From positions 248,001-312,000 of the forward strand of contig NZ_JAVFVU010000004.1 in the NCBI RefSeq assembly GCF_030929615.1: DNA of 64,000 nt. The letters are read 5' to 3'. This stretch comes from Dyadobacter sp. LHD-138. Its GTDB lineage: Bacteria; Bacteroidota; Bacteroidia; Cytophagales; Spirosomataceae. How positions within the stretch are numbered: the first letter of the stretch is position 1; the number at the start of each line of letters is the position of its first letter. The position numbers were made by a program, and so were the translations under genes. Below are positions 52,758 to 61,582 of the stretch, piece by piece. Under the pieces are notes generated by a model. It was not told the DNA's origin. It was given only the letters and a program-made list of their open reading frames with translations, and ran no database searches.

Positions 52758-53863
52758 ATCTCTCCTATTTTCAGTCGTTTATCCAGATTTATTTCTAAAA
52801 TTACAGCGTAAATATCTTCTTCTTCCAGAATCCTGAGCTGATGTGCGGAAGGATAGAGAATTTCCAGTCGTTTTCTGACATTGGCAAGTCCGATCCTTGA
52901 ATGATTTTTCTCCTGATCGGGTTTGGCAGGCTGGTCCGGTTTGCTGTTTGATATTTTAAATTTTAGCGTATCGTTGCGCACCTGTAAATCCATATTGATC
53001 CATGCATCCCCGATTTTCTCGCTCGTTCCGTGTTTAAAAGCATTTTCTACGAGTGGCAATATCAGCAGCGGAACAATGCTGTGACCGGGTTCCATGCCTT
53101 TGATGCTGAAATTAAGGTCAAGGCGCTCTTCGTAGCGGATCTTTTCCAGCGCAATGTAGTTTTCAACAATTTCAACATCTCTTTTAAGATCGACGACATC
53201 GGCATTGGCTTCGTACAGCATGTAACGCAGGATCTCGGATAGCCCGATCACGACGGACGGCGAGCGGGGCGACTGGCATAATGTTAACGCATAGAGATTA
53301 TTGAGCGTATTGAAAAGGAAATGCGGGTGCAGCTGCCCTTTCAATAAAATCAGTTCTGCTTCCAGCGCGGCTTGTTGTTTTTCGTACCACATTTTGAAAA
53401 ATTTTATGGCAACTGCAATCCAGACGACGAAATTTGCCTGTTCGAAAGCATTTATTATGTATGTGTATTTAAGTAGCTGCTCGGTAAATGTGCCATCCAG
53501 TTTGTGCCAGACAAATGTTTTATCCTGTTTTTTAATCGTTTTATAAATCATGGGATCCGCAAAAAGAATTTCCAGCAACCGGAAACACAGGGCGGCCAGA
53601 AATATACATAGCACCAGAGAAACAAAGAACCTGAAATACCGTCCCGTGAATAAATACCGGGGCATGACCACATAGGCTATCATATAAAAATACAGCATGT
53701 GCAACGGCATGAAAATGAGTATCATCCGAACAGCAGACCAGTATCCCGGCAGCCCGACACCATAGATCATCGCCAGGATCAGTAACACAACAACCCAGAA
53801 TGCACCATGCTGAATGATTCTTTCAGATCTTAATTTCAGAATCAGAGGGGCGTTAAACTTCAT
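52754..53863 (-). CDS. LytS/YehU-type sensor histidine kinase
   Basis: A 369-aa membrane kinase with four N-terminal helices (within residues 15-160), a short linker and a His_kinase domain with the phospho-His in LKGQLHPHFLFNTLNNL, then a HATPase (LPLVENAFKHGTS, IGLANVRKRL). This two-component type with LytTR regulators is common in Bacteroidota. A perfect -7 element (TATATTTG) ends 4 nt before its ATG, so the mRNA may be leaderless. Confidence 0.92.
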   Translation of the reverse strand: MKFNAPLILKLRSERIIQHGAFWVVVLLILAMIYGVGLPGYWSAVRMILIFMPLHMLYFYMIAYVVMPRYLFTGRYFRFFVSLVLCIFLAALCFRLLEILFADPMIYKTIKKQDKTFVWHKLDGTFTEQLLKYTYIINAFEQANFVVWIAVAIKFFKMWYEKQQAALEAELILLKGQLHPHFLFNTLNNLYALTLCQSPRSPSVVIGLSEILRYMLYEANADVVDLKRDVEIVENYIALEKIRYEERLDLNFSIKGMEPGHSIVPLLILPLVENAFKHGTSEKIGDAWINMDLQVRNDTLKFKISNSKPDQPAKPDQEKNHSRIGLANVRKRLEILYPSAHQLRILEEEDIYAVILEINLDKRLKIGEI

Positions 53864-53867
53864 AGAT

Positions 53868-53875
53868 CAAATATA
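53868..53875 (-). promoter_or_regulatory. -7 promoter element of the LytS-type kinase
   Basis: Plus strand CAAATATA, minus strand TATATTTG. It ends 4 nt before the ATG at 53863. Confidence 0.6.
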
Positions 53876-53915
53876 ATTAAAAGCGGAATGTAGTCTGTTT
53901 GCCGGTTAGTATTCA

Positions 53916-53941
53916 TCGACAAAAGGAGTAATGCCGTCGAC
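53916..53941 (-). promoter_or_regulatory. Direct repeats upstream of the LytS-type kinase (possible LytTR site)
   Basis: TCGACAAA occurs at 53916-53923 and 53937-53944, 21 bp apart, about 50-80 bp upstream of the likely transcription start. Same word as before the PKD lipoprotein gene, which suggests autoregulation. Confidence 0.45.
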
Positions 53942-54047
53942 AAACTGCACGGTTGGGGCGTGTTGATTTTTTTCAATAACTGGTTCATGTCGCGTTTTCA
54001 CCCTTAGGTGGTCTTTTTTACACCGTTTCTGTTTAAATGTGTGGCAT

Positions 54048-54055
54048 TACATTTG
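54048..54055 (+). promoter_or_regulatory. -7 promoter element
   Basis: TACATTTG, 36 nt before the ATG at 54092. Confidence 0.55.
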
Positions 54056-54091
54056 TTGTATAAATAAAAGAAAAAACTAAACGATATCTTT

Positions 54092-54508
54092 ATGTCACGT
54101 ATCAACTCTTTTTTAACGTTTAATGGTCAGTGCCGCGAGGCGATGACATTTTACCAGGATAGCCTCGGTGGAGAACTGGTGCTGCAAACTGTAGGCGAGT
54201 CTCCAATGGCGGGACAATTTCCGGAATTTATGCAAAATCTGATTTTGCATTCAACTCTGGCCAAGGATGATCTGATTCTGATGGCCTCTGATCTGGGTGA
54301 GCAAGAAGGTTTGGTCGGGGGGAACATGGTCAGCATGTCGATTACCTGCGATAGTGAAGCGCAGACTTATGCTTATTATGAAAATTTGTCGGCAGGCGGA
54401 AAACCAACACATCCGGTACATGCATTTTTTGCTGGATTAATGGGCAGATTAACCGATAAATACGGCCTGAACTGGATGTTTTATTACGATAGAACGGGGG
54501 AGCGCTGA
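54092..54508 (+). CDS. VOC family protein (PhnB/YjdN-like)
   Basis: A 138-aa vicinal-oxygen-chelate protein. The PhnB-type start RINSFLTFNGQCREAMTFYQDSLGGEL is clear, with paired beta-alpha-beta modules and a C-terminal DKYGLNWMFYYD. PhnB-like proteins lack a proven reaction. It is the first of a run of small genes in the same direction (54.1-56.8 kb), each with its own promoter-like sequence. Confidence 0.85.
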   Translation: MSRINSFLTFNGQCREAMTFYQDSLGGELVLQTVGESPMAGQFPEFMQNLILHSTLAKDDLILMASDLGEQEGLVGGNMVSMSITCDSEAQTYAYYENLSAGGKPTHPVHAFFAGLMGRLTDKYGLNWMFYYDRTGER

Positions 54509-54569
54509 TTAAACCGGTGATTAGGCGGATGGCGCAATCAACCCCTTAAATTGCCGTATTTGCCCCCCG

Positions 54570-54597
54570 TTGGATTTAATCAAGCACTGTACATTTG
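54570..54597 (+). promoter_or_regulatory. Promoter of the SRPBCC gene
   Basis: TTG (54570-54572), 17 nt, then TACATTTG (54590-54597), close to the rpsP arrangement. Confidence 0.6.
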
Positions 54598-54628
54598 TAT
54601 CATCACTTACAACCTAAATCATTGAACA

Positions 54629-55159
54629 ATGAATATCCTGAAAGTAATCGTACTCGGAATCGTTGCCATTATCGGACTGGTTCTCATTACCGCTTTATTT
54701 GTAAAAAAAGAGTACAGCATTGAAAGAGAGGTCATCATCAGTAAACCTAATGCTGAGGTTTTTAACTACATCAAATTCATAAAAAATCAGGATCACTATA
54801 ACAAGTGGGTCATGATGGACCCGAATATGAAAAAGAATTTTAAAGGGACAGACGGGACGGTGGGGTTTGTGTATGCCTGGGATGGAAACGATAAGGCAGG
54901 GAAAGGGGAGCAGGAAATTACAAAAATAGATGAAGGAAATGAGCTGGATCTGGAAATACGGTTTATCAAACCTTTTGAAGGTATAGCCCACGCACGAATG
55001 ACGACAAAACCGGCGACCGAAGGTCAAACCCGCGTAACCTGGTCGATGGCCGGAGCAAGCAAATATCCAATGAATATTACCAACCTGTTTATTGACAGTA
55101 TGCTGGGAAAAGACCTGCAGGCCAGTCTCGTCGATTTGAAAAATAACCTTGAAAAATAA
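54629..55159 (+). CDS. Membrane-anchored SRPBCC family protein
   Basis: A 176-aa protein with one N-terminal helix (about 4-24) and an SRPBCC (START/Bet v 1-like) domain: EYSIEREVIISKPNAEVFNYI, GTDGTVGFVYAWDGN and RVTWSMAG. Such proteins bind hydrophobic ligands. It has its own promoter and is followed after 41 nt by a VOC gene, an association common in Bacteroidota, function unknown. Confidence 0.85.
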   Translation: MNILKVIVLGIVAIIGLVLITALFVKKEYSIEREVIISKPNAEVFNYIKFIKNQDHYNKWVMMDPNMKKNFKGTDGTVGFVYAWDGNDKAGKGEQEITKIDEGNELDLEIRFIKPFEGIAHARMTTKPATEGQTRVTWSMAGASKYPMNITNLFIDSMLGKDLQASLVDLKNNLEK

Positions 55160-55200
55160 AATAACTACTTTCTTATTATCCAAACCTTACAAGCAAAATT

Positions 55201-55605
55201 ATGGCTACTAAAATTTTTGTAAATCTACCAGTAAAAGACCTGAACAAAAGTGTAACATTTTTCACCAAACTCGGCTTTTCTTTCAACGCCCAGTTTACCG
55301 ACGAAAATGCAACGTGTATGGTGATCAGTGAAGATATTTTTGTCATGCTTCTTGTGGAGCCGTTTTTCAAAAACTTTACAAAGAAAGAAATCGCTGATGC
55401 CCGCAAAACGACCGAATCCATCATTTGCCTTTCTGCGGAGAACCGTGCGGAAGTTGACGAAATGGTAAGCCGGGCACTTGCTGCTGGTGGTACTGCACCC
55501 AATGAAAAGCAGGATCAGGGTTATATGTATGGCCACGGATTTGAAGATATCGACGGACACTTATGGGAAGTGATGTGGATGGATCCGGCTGCAGTTCAGG
55601 GGTGA
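55201..55605 (+). CDS. VOC family protein (glyoxalase/bleomycin-resistance-like)
   Basis: A 134-aa VOC protein. It begins TKIFVNLPVKDLNKSVTFFTKLGFSF and has two paired modules with FEDIDGHLWEVMWMD at the end, where a Glu is a likely metal ligand. The type resembles extradiol-dioxygenase-like glyoxalase superfamily members of unknown function. It sits between the SRPBCC and DoxX genes. Confidence 0.85.
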   Translation: MATKIFVNLPVKDLNKSVTFFTKLGFSFNAQFTDENATCMVISEDIFVMLLVEPFFKNFTKKEIADARKTTESIICLSAENRAEVDEMVSRALAAGGTAPNEKQDQGYMYGHGFEDIDGHLWEVMWMDPAAVQG

Positions 55606-55686
55606 AATGATAGAAAATAATTCCTCGAACTGGCGCACTAAATTTTTTGTGGTGTGTTTTATACATTCACTCAATCGTTAAAGATC

Positions 55687-56064
55687 ATGAAAATTGCAGT
55701 AACTATTGTTCGGGTTTTGATGGGGCTGATGTTTGTGTTTTCAGCTGTCGTGGTGCTTTTTAAGCTGATGCCAACGCCGGAACTGACCGGTAACATGAAA
55801 ACCTTTAATGAAGGACTGGCCGCATCGGGTTATTTTATGCCTTTTTTGAAAAGTGTTGAGCTGATTTCCGGCATCGCTTTAATACTCGGATTTTTTGTTC
55901 CGCTTGCAACGGCCGTCATTTTTCCGATTACGATTAACATATTTTTGGTTCATTTGTTTCTGGCGCCGGAAGGTCTTCCGGTGGCGATATTCATGCTGTG
56001 CGGAAACTTGTTTCTTGCCTACTATTATAGAAAAAATTATACTTCTATGCTGGTTGTTAAATAA
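55687..56064 (+). CDS. DoxX family membrane protein
   Basis: A 125-aa protein with four helices. It has the DoxX pattern: first helix AVTIVRVLMGLMFVFSAVVVL, then FNEGLAASGYFMPFLKSVELISG and a long second helix pair. ATG 55687 is preferred; the open frame begins at 55654. DoxX-like proteins are often near thiol-redox or detoxification genes, as the VOC genes here may be. Confidence 0.85.
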   Translation: MKIAVTIVRVLMGLMFVFSAVVVLFKLMPTPELTGNMKTFNEGLAASGYFMPFLKSVELISGIALILGFFVPLATAVIFPITINIFLVHLFLAPEGLPVAIFMLCGNLFLAYYYRKNYTSMLVVK

Positions 56065-56199
56065 TTATGTCTTAATTAGAGCTGGAATTGGCGTATTTCG
56101 TATAAGGAGGACAGTTTAGTGATTTTCCGGAATCAGAATATTTTCAGATTGGGAAAATGCTAAATTGTCCGAAATTTTAGAAGTTTAAACCGGCATGGT

Positions 56200-56769
56200 A
56201 TGAAAAAGGATAATAACCAGATGAGTTTATTTGCGGCGATAACTTACGAATATCTACTCGTGATTTCGTCTATGGAGGTGGAAAAGGATATCCGCTCGGT
56301 TAGGGCAAAACTACATCAGCTTGTTGGTTTGTCCAGAAACGTTCTTAACTCGGTTCCACACATCTCATTGTATTATTTTCTTCATGCGGGAGACGGTGAT
56401 ACCATGATAAAAAGGATGTTGGAGGCGCTTTCCGGGATAAAATCATTTCAGGTGAAACTGGAAGGTGTAGCATTTTTTGGACGTGAAAATTATGATCGGA
56501 CCATGTACATCAAAGTGGAAAACTCGGAACCGATTCAGCAGCTTCATTTGGCGATGCAAAAAACTTTTCCATATAAGAAGGAAAAACTGAATCCACATCT
56601 GACTGTTGCCCGGGGCATACCGGCAGGGAAAATGGAGCTTATTGAGCCGAGTTTATCGGATTTTGAATATTATGGAGAATTTGATTGCGCGCAGGTTACG
56701 GTTTTGAGAAGAATGCTTGGGAATGAAGGACCGTATGAGCTCGTTAGAATAATCAATCTGGAAGATTGA
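56200..56769 (+). CDS. 2H phosphoesterase (2'-5' RNA ligase family)
   Basis: A 189-aa protein with the two HxS/T motifs of 2H phosphoesterases: PHISLYY (His54-Ser56) and NPHLTVAR (His133-Thr135). Relatives act on cyclic phosphate RNA ends or similar nucleotides. The first 20 residues are not part of the core. It is a single gene; the MITE-like copy 2 follows. Confidence 0.85.
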   Translation: MKKDNNQMSLFAAITYEYLLVISSMEVEKDIRSVRAKLHQLVGLSRNVLNSVPHISLYYFLHAGDGDTMIKRMLEALSGIKSFQVKLEGVAFFGRENYDRTMYIKVENSEPIQQLHLAMQKTFPYKKEKLNPHLTVARGIPAGKMELIEPSLSDFEYYGEFDCAQVTVLRRMLGNEGPYELVRIINLED

Positions 56770-56834
56770 GCTATTGAAAATGTTATATCGGAGCGGCTTT
56801 CTTTGAGCGAATTATCCATGTAACGTATGCTGAC

Positions 56835-56939
56835 TAAGTAGTAGGGAAAAATTAGTTTATAGTATTGATTTTTATAATAAACTATTAATCATCCGGTTAC
56901 TGAGCCAATCGCATATAGCTAATCGCCAACAGCTACTTA
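56835..56939. repeat. 105-bp MITE-like element, copy 2
   Basis: Same length as copy 1 at 47211-47315, with about 10 mismatches. Ends TAAGTAG and CTACTTA. It finishes 13 nt before the start of the next gene and could supply or disturb its promoter. Confidence 0.7.
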
Positions 56940-56952
56940 ACACTGACGAATT

Positions 56953-57207
56953 ATGGTAGAAGTTTTTAAAACGAACGTTACCGACCAGGAGGAAGCCGAG
57001 AAACTGATCAGCTTGATCAGACACCGGTTCAAAGGTTATGATGCCAACTTTGATCTGGACGATTGTGACAAAATATTACGGGTATGCTGCAAAACAGCTG
57101 GCATTCAGTCCGGGTTGATCATCGGTTTACTCGTGGAAGCGGGTTTTGCTGCGGAAATTCTGGAAGAGGATATCCAGATTTCCGAAAGTACTGTTTTGAT
57201 CCACTAA
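56953..57207 (+). CDS. Small conserved hypothetical protein
   Basis: An 84-aa protein of a kind common in Bacteroidota: VEVFKTNV at the start and NFDLDDCDKILRVCCKTAGI in the middle, a ferredoxin-like alpha/beta outline similar to heavy-metal-associated domains but without their CxxC. Function unknown. The MITE-like element lies immediately upstream. A terminator-like hairpin at 57259-57292 is read on the other strand. Confidence 0.75.
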   Translation: MVEVFKTNVTDQEEAEKLISLIRHRFKGYDANFDLDDCDKILRVCCKTAGIQSGLIIGLLVEAGFAAEILEEDIQISESTVLIH

Positions 57208-57258
57208 AAGATGTGCTTGCGAAAAATGAAGGGTTTGGCTGAGGGGAGGTAAATAAAA

Positions 57259-57292
57259 ACAGCGCGTTTTACTATTAATAAAAACGCGCTGT
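57259..57292 (-). terminator. Terminator downstream of the sugar transporter operon
   Basis: ACAGCGCGTTTT (57259-57270) and AAAACGCGCTGT (57281-57292) are perfect 12-bp arms; the minus strand continues TTTTTATTT. It lies 200 nt beyond the transporter stop, with repeat copy B between. Confidence 0.7.
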
Positions 57293-57377
57293 CAAAAAAA
57301 ATACCGGAGAGATGATATTATTGTAGCAAGTAAACATCAGGCCGTTCCATCAAACCCCCATTGGGGTGGCCGATTTC

Positions 57378-57491
57378 AATTTCTGAAATGGTTATGTCAC
57401 CCTTTCAGGGTTATGACCTGCATGTTTGTTCGCATTTTCTACAATACTATCATCCCTTCGGGATTGTCTATAAGTTTAAACAACTTTATTG
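57378..57491. repeat. 114-bp double-hairpin repeat, copy B
   Basis: Similar to 51831-51943. Contains ACCCTTTCAGGGT and ATCCCTTCGGGAT, both perfect small hairpins. It abuts the stop codon of the sugar porter gene and separates it from its terminator. Confidence 0.65.
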
Positions 57492-57492
57492 C

Positions 57493-58842
57493 TTATAACC
57501 ACAATTGCTCCATTTCTTCCAGCGTTTTTTCCTTGGTCTCGGGAATAAACTTCCATACAAAAATGAACGCGCAGAGTGACATCAGCATGAAAATCCAGAA
57601 TGTGTACGCGTTTCCGATGGCCTGAAGGAGGATCGGGAAACACTGGGAAACGATAAATACGAAAATCCATAAGGCAAAAACGCAAACGGACATGGCCCGT
57701 CCGCGTGTGCGGTTAGGGAAAATCTCTGCGATCACGACAAAAGTCAACGGGCCCAGCGAAAGCGCAAAAAAGGCGATATAGGCCAAAATCGAGATGAGCA
57801 CGAGATAACCCTTGGCCAGGTCGAGGAAAAAGGCGCCGCCAATTAGTGCGAGGCAAAGGGTCATACCGGCAGAACCCGCAAGCAAAAGACCTTTTCTCCC
57901 CACTTGGTCGACGTATTTAATGGCTACAATCGTAAACAGAAAATTAACTACGCCGACCAGAATGGTTTGTAACAAGGCCGAGTCGGAACCATCGCCCGTG
58001 GATTTGAAAATTTCCGGAGCATAATACATGATGGCGTTAATGCCGGTAATCTGGGAAAACATAGCCAGAATGATACCGATAACCAGTGCTTTTCGAATAC
58101 CGGGCTTGAAAATTTCTACAAATGAAACCGACTCTGCGAATATGCCTTGATTGATTTCGATAAGTTCATGGCCGGCCTTTTCGGGACCATTAATTTTAGT
58201 CAGAATAAGAAGTGCTTCTTCACTGCGTCCTTGTTTGGCGAGCCAGCGCGGACTTTCAGGTACAAAAAACAGCAGGACCAAAAAGATAAGGGAAGGGAAA
58301 ATTCCTGAGCCAAACATCCATCGCCAGCCTGTTTCAACATTCCAGCTCTCGTCATACAAGCTTGCAATTTCAGCGTTAACGAAGTAGATCAGCAGAATCC
58401 CGGTAACGATTCCCAGCTGGTTAATAGAAACCAAACGGCCGCGTTTATCTGCCGGCGCGATTTCGGTAATATACATAGGCGCCAGCATGGATGCGATACC
58501 AATGCCCAGTCCGCCGATAATCCGGAAAAATACAAACCAGTTTAAATCGGAAGGCACGGCTATGCCCAGGGATGATATCCCGAATAAAATGGCGGAAAGG
58601 ATTAACACCTTTTTCCGCCCGATCCAGTCGCTCAGGACTCCTGCAAAAAGCGCCCCGAAAATGCATCCGATCAGGGCGCAGGAAGCAACCCAGCCAACCA
58701 TGGAAGGGGAGAGATCGAATTTGATTTGTAAAAATCCGATCGCTCCCGCAATCACTGCGGTGTCATAGCCAAACAACAAACCGCCCACGGCTGCTACCAA
58801 TGTGATCTTATAAACAAACAAGGTGCTCCCCTGATTTTCCAT
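57493..58842 (-). CDS. Sugar porter (MFS, GLUT/XylE type)
   Basis: A 449-aa 12-helix major-facilitator sugar transporter. Family motifs are all present: SDWIGRKKVLI, PESPRWL, DQVGRKGLLLAG, and the final PETKEKTLEEME. It imports a hexose, most likely mannose given its neighbours. It starts 2 nt after the phosphomannose isomerase-like gene in the same operon. Confidence 0.93.
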   Translation of the reverse strand: MENQGSTLFVYKITLVAAVGGLLFGYDTAVIAGAIGFLQIKFDLSPSMVGWVASCALIGCIFGALFAGVLSDWIGRKKVLILSAILFGISSLGIAVPSDLNWFVFFRIIGGLGIGIASMLAPMYITEIAPADKRGRLVSINQLGIVTGILLIYFVNAEIASLYDESWNVETGWRWMFGSGIFPSLIFLVLLFFVPESPRWLAKQGRSEEALLILTKINGPEKAGHELIEINQGIFAESVSFVEIFKPGIRKALVIGIILAMFSQITGINAIMYYAPEIFKSTGDGSDSALLQTILVGVVNFLFTIVAIKYVDQVGRKGLLLAGSAGMTLCLALIGGAFFLDLAKGYLVLISILAYIAFFALSLGPLTFVVIAEIFPNRTRGRAMSVCVFALWIFVFIVSQCFPILLQAIGNAYTFWIFMLMSLCAFIFVWKFIPETKEKTLEEMEQLWL

Positions 58843-58844
58843 GG

Positions 58845-60665
58845 CTAATTGATTTTATAATCTTCTTTTAGATTGTCGGTCCGGACGTAGGCTTTGATCG
58901 TGGCACATTCCTGTCCCGCACTTTCGCCGTGCGGCGTAATGGTGTAGGCACCAACGGAAGCAGGAACAATAAATGTTTCGGCGAAATGCACGATGAAAGG
59001 CTCGAAAGCACCGTTTGGACTTTCTACAATGGCCTCACGGCCTGCAATCAGGTTCAATACATTGACAATGCCACCGGTATGATGTTCTACTTTTTTGCTG
59101 AACCAATGTCTTCTCGTTTCAATGAACGACTGTGCATCCAGCCCGGTGCGTTCTTCGCGCCAGCCGTCTCCGCTTTCCATTTCTTTTATCTGACCGACCA
59201 GATTTTCTTTGGTCCATTGTGTGGTCCTGTCCCATTGGATGTTTTTCTTCCCGTGCTCAAGGGATATCGGTCGTGGTTTTCCATCGAGGCCCATTCTTCC
59301 CCAATCCCATAATTTGAAAGTGAAAATAAACGGGGTTGCACTTATTTCCAGCACAACCGTGTCGGCTCCCGAACAGTGAATGGTACCAGCAGGAATCAGC
59401 ACATGGTCGTGTTTTTTGACCTGCCATTTCTCAACATACTTTTCAGCATCAAAGATTGCTCCGCCTTCCTGCGCGGCTTCAAGATCTTCAATCATCTGCT
59501 CAGGATTTATATTTTCTTTCAATCCAAGATAGACGAACGTGTCGTCTTTGGCATCGAGAAAATAGTAACTTTCGTTTTGCGTATATCCCATACCGAACTT
59601 TTCCTTTATGTAGTCATGAAGCGGATGTACCTGTAAGCTCAGGTTGCCGCCTTTCATGGTGTCCAGGAAATCGAAACGGATCGGGAACTCAGCTCCGAAA
59701 GCGTTGTAAACATCTTTTCCCAATAAGGAAACCGGATGTGTAAAAACCAGGTTAATGGAAGGAATTTCGAAACTGTTTCCCTCAAAATCAAAAACGAGAC
59801 TGTTTTCCTCCGGAACGCAATCGAAACCCCAGGCGTAATTCTGAGCCGAGCGGTCCAGATCAACGACCTCTTTAAGCCACTGTCCGCCCCATGGCCCCGG
59901 ATCGAAAAACGGAACGACGCGGAACGGTTGTTGAATCGTTTTTTCAAGTCCGTCGGAAATGGCTTTTCCTGAAACCATTTTAGGACTACTCGGAATGGTC
60001 GTATCCAAAACAAAATCCCAATGATCCATAAGTGTCTGCTTGTGTTTGTCACAAACTTTCCAATCTACAAAAAAGCTTCTTTTATACTGATAGGAAAACG
60101 GCTCTGCGGTGTTGTCGGCGCCAAGGTTGCTGATCCTGTTGTTTCTGAAACGCAGCTGAATTTCCCATCTGGGCATATCGGCGTAAACAAGCATATCGGC
60201 TTTGGGGACAAAAAGGGAAGCGCCTATCCCGGCAACGAGAACGATTCCTTCTTTTACATCCTGTATCTCTTTCTGCATGGCAGCAACTTTTTCAGGATCG
60301 AAAAATGCAGCTAAATCCAGCGTTGTAACGAAGCCAAAAACAGGATCATCCTTTACAAACGGGTACACAAGTGCTTCCAGCTTATCCTGAGCGAGCAGCG
60401 CTGTCGAAACGTCAAAAATTGTTGCGGAAGTCTGCCCAAGTTTGATGTTGTTCAGTATTTCATCCGTATAAACGCCATGATAAGTGTCCAGCACGATGAT
60501 CGTTTTAGGCGAGTTAAAGTCTTTGATTTTGTCCTGTAATCGTGCCGATATATCGGTCCAGCCGGTTGTACAGGTGTGCCCCGTTACGCTGACCTGAGGA
60601 AGTTTGTTAAAGTTTGACTTTTTCAAAATGGAGTGAGTTAAATAGTTAAATAACGAGACTGCCAA
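58845..60665 (-). CDS. manA: Class I mannose-6-phosphate isomerase-like protein with N-terminal extension
   Basis: A 606-aa protein. The C-terminal 370 residues are a cupin-type phosphomannose isomerase, with zinc ligands in LSLQVHP, an EKFG-region Glu and GTIHCSG, and DWGRMGLDGKPRP. The first 230 residues are extra: KTIIVLDTYHGVYTDEIL and EGIVLVAGIGASLF plus ADMPRWEIQLRFRNNRI look like a P-loop kinase fold without a Walker A. The isomerase turns mannose-6-P into fructose-6-P. It overlaps the ROK kinase by 20 nt, so uptake, phosphorylation and isomerisation are encoded together. Confidence 0.85.
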   Translation of the reverse strand: MAVSLFNYLTHSILKKSNFNKLPQVSVTGHTCTTGWTDISARLQDKIKDFNSPKTIIVLDTYHGVYTDEILNNIKLGQTSATIFDVSTALLAQDKLEALVYPFVKDDPVFGFVTTLDLAAFFDPEKVAAMQKEIQDVKEGIVLVAGIGASLFVPKADMLVYADMPRWEIQLRFRNNRISNLGADNTAEPFSYQYKRSFFVDWKVCDKHKQTLMDHWDFVLDTTIPSSPKMVSGKAISDGLEKTIQQPFRVVPFFDPGPWGGQWLKEVVDLDRSAQNYAWGFDCVPEENSLVFDFEGNSFEIPSINLVFTHPVSLLGKDVYNAFGAEFPIRFDFLDTMKGGNLSLQVHPLHDYIKEKFGMGYTQNESYYFLDAKDDTFVYLGLKENINPEQMIEDLEAAQEGGAIFDAEKYVEKWQVKKHDHVLIPAGTIHCSGADTVVLEISATPFIFTFKLWDWGRMGLDGKPRPISLEHGKKNIQWDRTTQWTKENLVGQIKEMESGDGWREERTGLDAQSFIETRRHWFSKKVEHHTGGIVNVLNLIAGREAIVESPNGAFEPFIVHFAETFIVPASVGAYTITPHGESAGQECATIKAYVRTDNLKEDYKIN

Positions 60666-61581
60666 CGCCCACCAGCGCGGCTGTATTGATTAATGATGCT
60701 TCCGTAACGATGACTTTTCCCCAAACGGCCCAGCCATTCCCGTTCACTTTTTGCTCGATACAGGGCAGGATAATGTCGCGACTTGCCATGATACCGCCCC
60801 CTAAAATCAGGATTTCAGGATCGTACGCATTGACAAGGTTAAGTGCACAGGCCGCCCAGATTTCCAGACATTCGTTGCGGACCAGAAGTGCCAGCGGATC
60901 GCTATCGGCAAATTGAAATATGGTTTTAAAATCAATTTTCGGCTGACCGAAAAGTAAGCTGTCAGCATGCTGCGGATATCTTTTTAATATTTCAGGCAGA
61001 TTCCAGGTTGAGGCTTCGGCCTCTGCACAACCATAATTTCCGCAATTGCACTGCTCGCCTTTGACGTTGACTATAAAATGTCCGCCAAGAATACCCGCCT
61101 GAAAATGCTTTCCCCGCAGGATTTTTCCTTCAATGACGGCGGAAGTTCCAATACCGGTACCCAGGTTCATAAGCACCGCATTGTCATAGCCGCGACCTTT
61201 GCCATATTTCCATTCTCCCAGCATGGCCGATCTCGTATCATTTTCGAGGAACAGGGAAAGGCCCCAGGTTTCCTGCGCCCATTGGTTGAGGTCAATGTCG
61301 GGCGCGTCGTTGTATTTGTCATTGATCGTCAGTATTTTATTGTTGACCGAATCAACAATTCCCGGAATAGCAATGCCTAATCCTGCCATATCGGAAGGAG
61401 ATAATGACGCCTGTTTCAACAAGTCATTCATACTTTTTGCAATCTCCGGGAGCCGTTTGCGCAAACCGTTGCCGGATTGTGAATCCATTTCCGTTGAGAA
61501 AAGAATCTCTGAACCGCTGACAAGCCCCATCTTAATCCGGGTTCCCCCGAGATCAATCGCCATTACTGTCTTTTGTTTCAT
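60646..61581 (-). CDS. ROK family sugar kinase
   Basis: A 311-aa ROK protein. The ATP-binding start AIDLGGTRIKMGL, catalytic Asp115 in ENDTRSAM, and the zinc motif QCNCGNYGCAE (Cys178, Cys180, Cys185) are present. ROK kinases phosphorylate glucose, mannose, fructose or N-acetylmannosamine; the isomerase next to it suggests mannose. No DNA-binding domain, so it is a kinase, not a repressor. Confidence 0.92.
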   Translation of the reverse strand: MKQKTVMAIDLGGTRIKMGLVSGSEILFSTEMDSQSGNGLRKRLPEIAKSMNDLLKQASLSPSDMAGLGIAIPGIVDSVNNKILTINDKYNDAPDIDLNQWAQETWGLSLFLENDTRSAMLGEWKYGKGRGYDNAVLMNLGTGIGTSAVIEGKILRGKHFQAGILGGHFIVNVKGEQCNCGNYGCAEAEASTWNLPEILKRYPQHADSLLFGQPKIDFKTIFQFADSDPLALLVRNECLEIWAACALNLVNAYDPEILILGGGIMASRDIILPCIEQKVNGNGWAVWGKVIVTEASLINTAALVGVGSLVI

Positions 61582-61582
61582 G

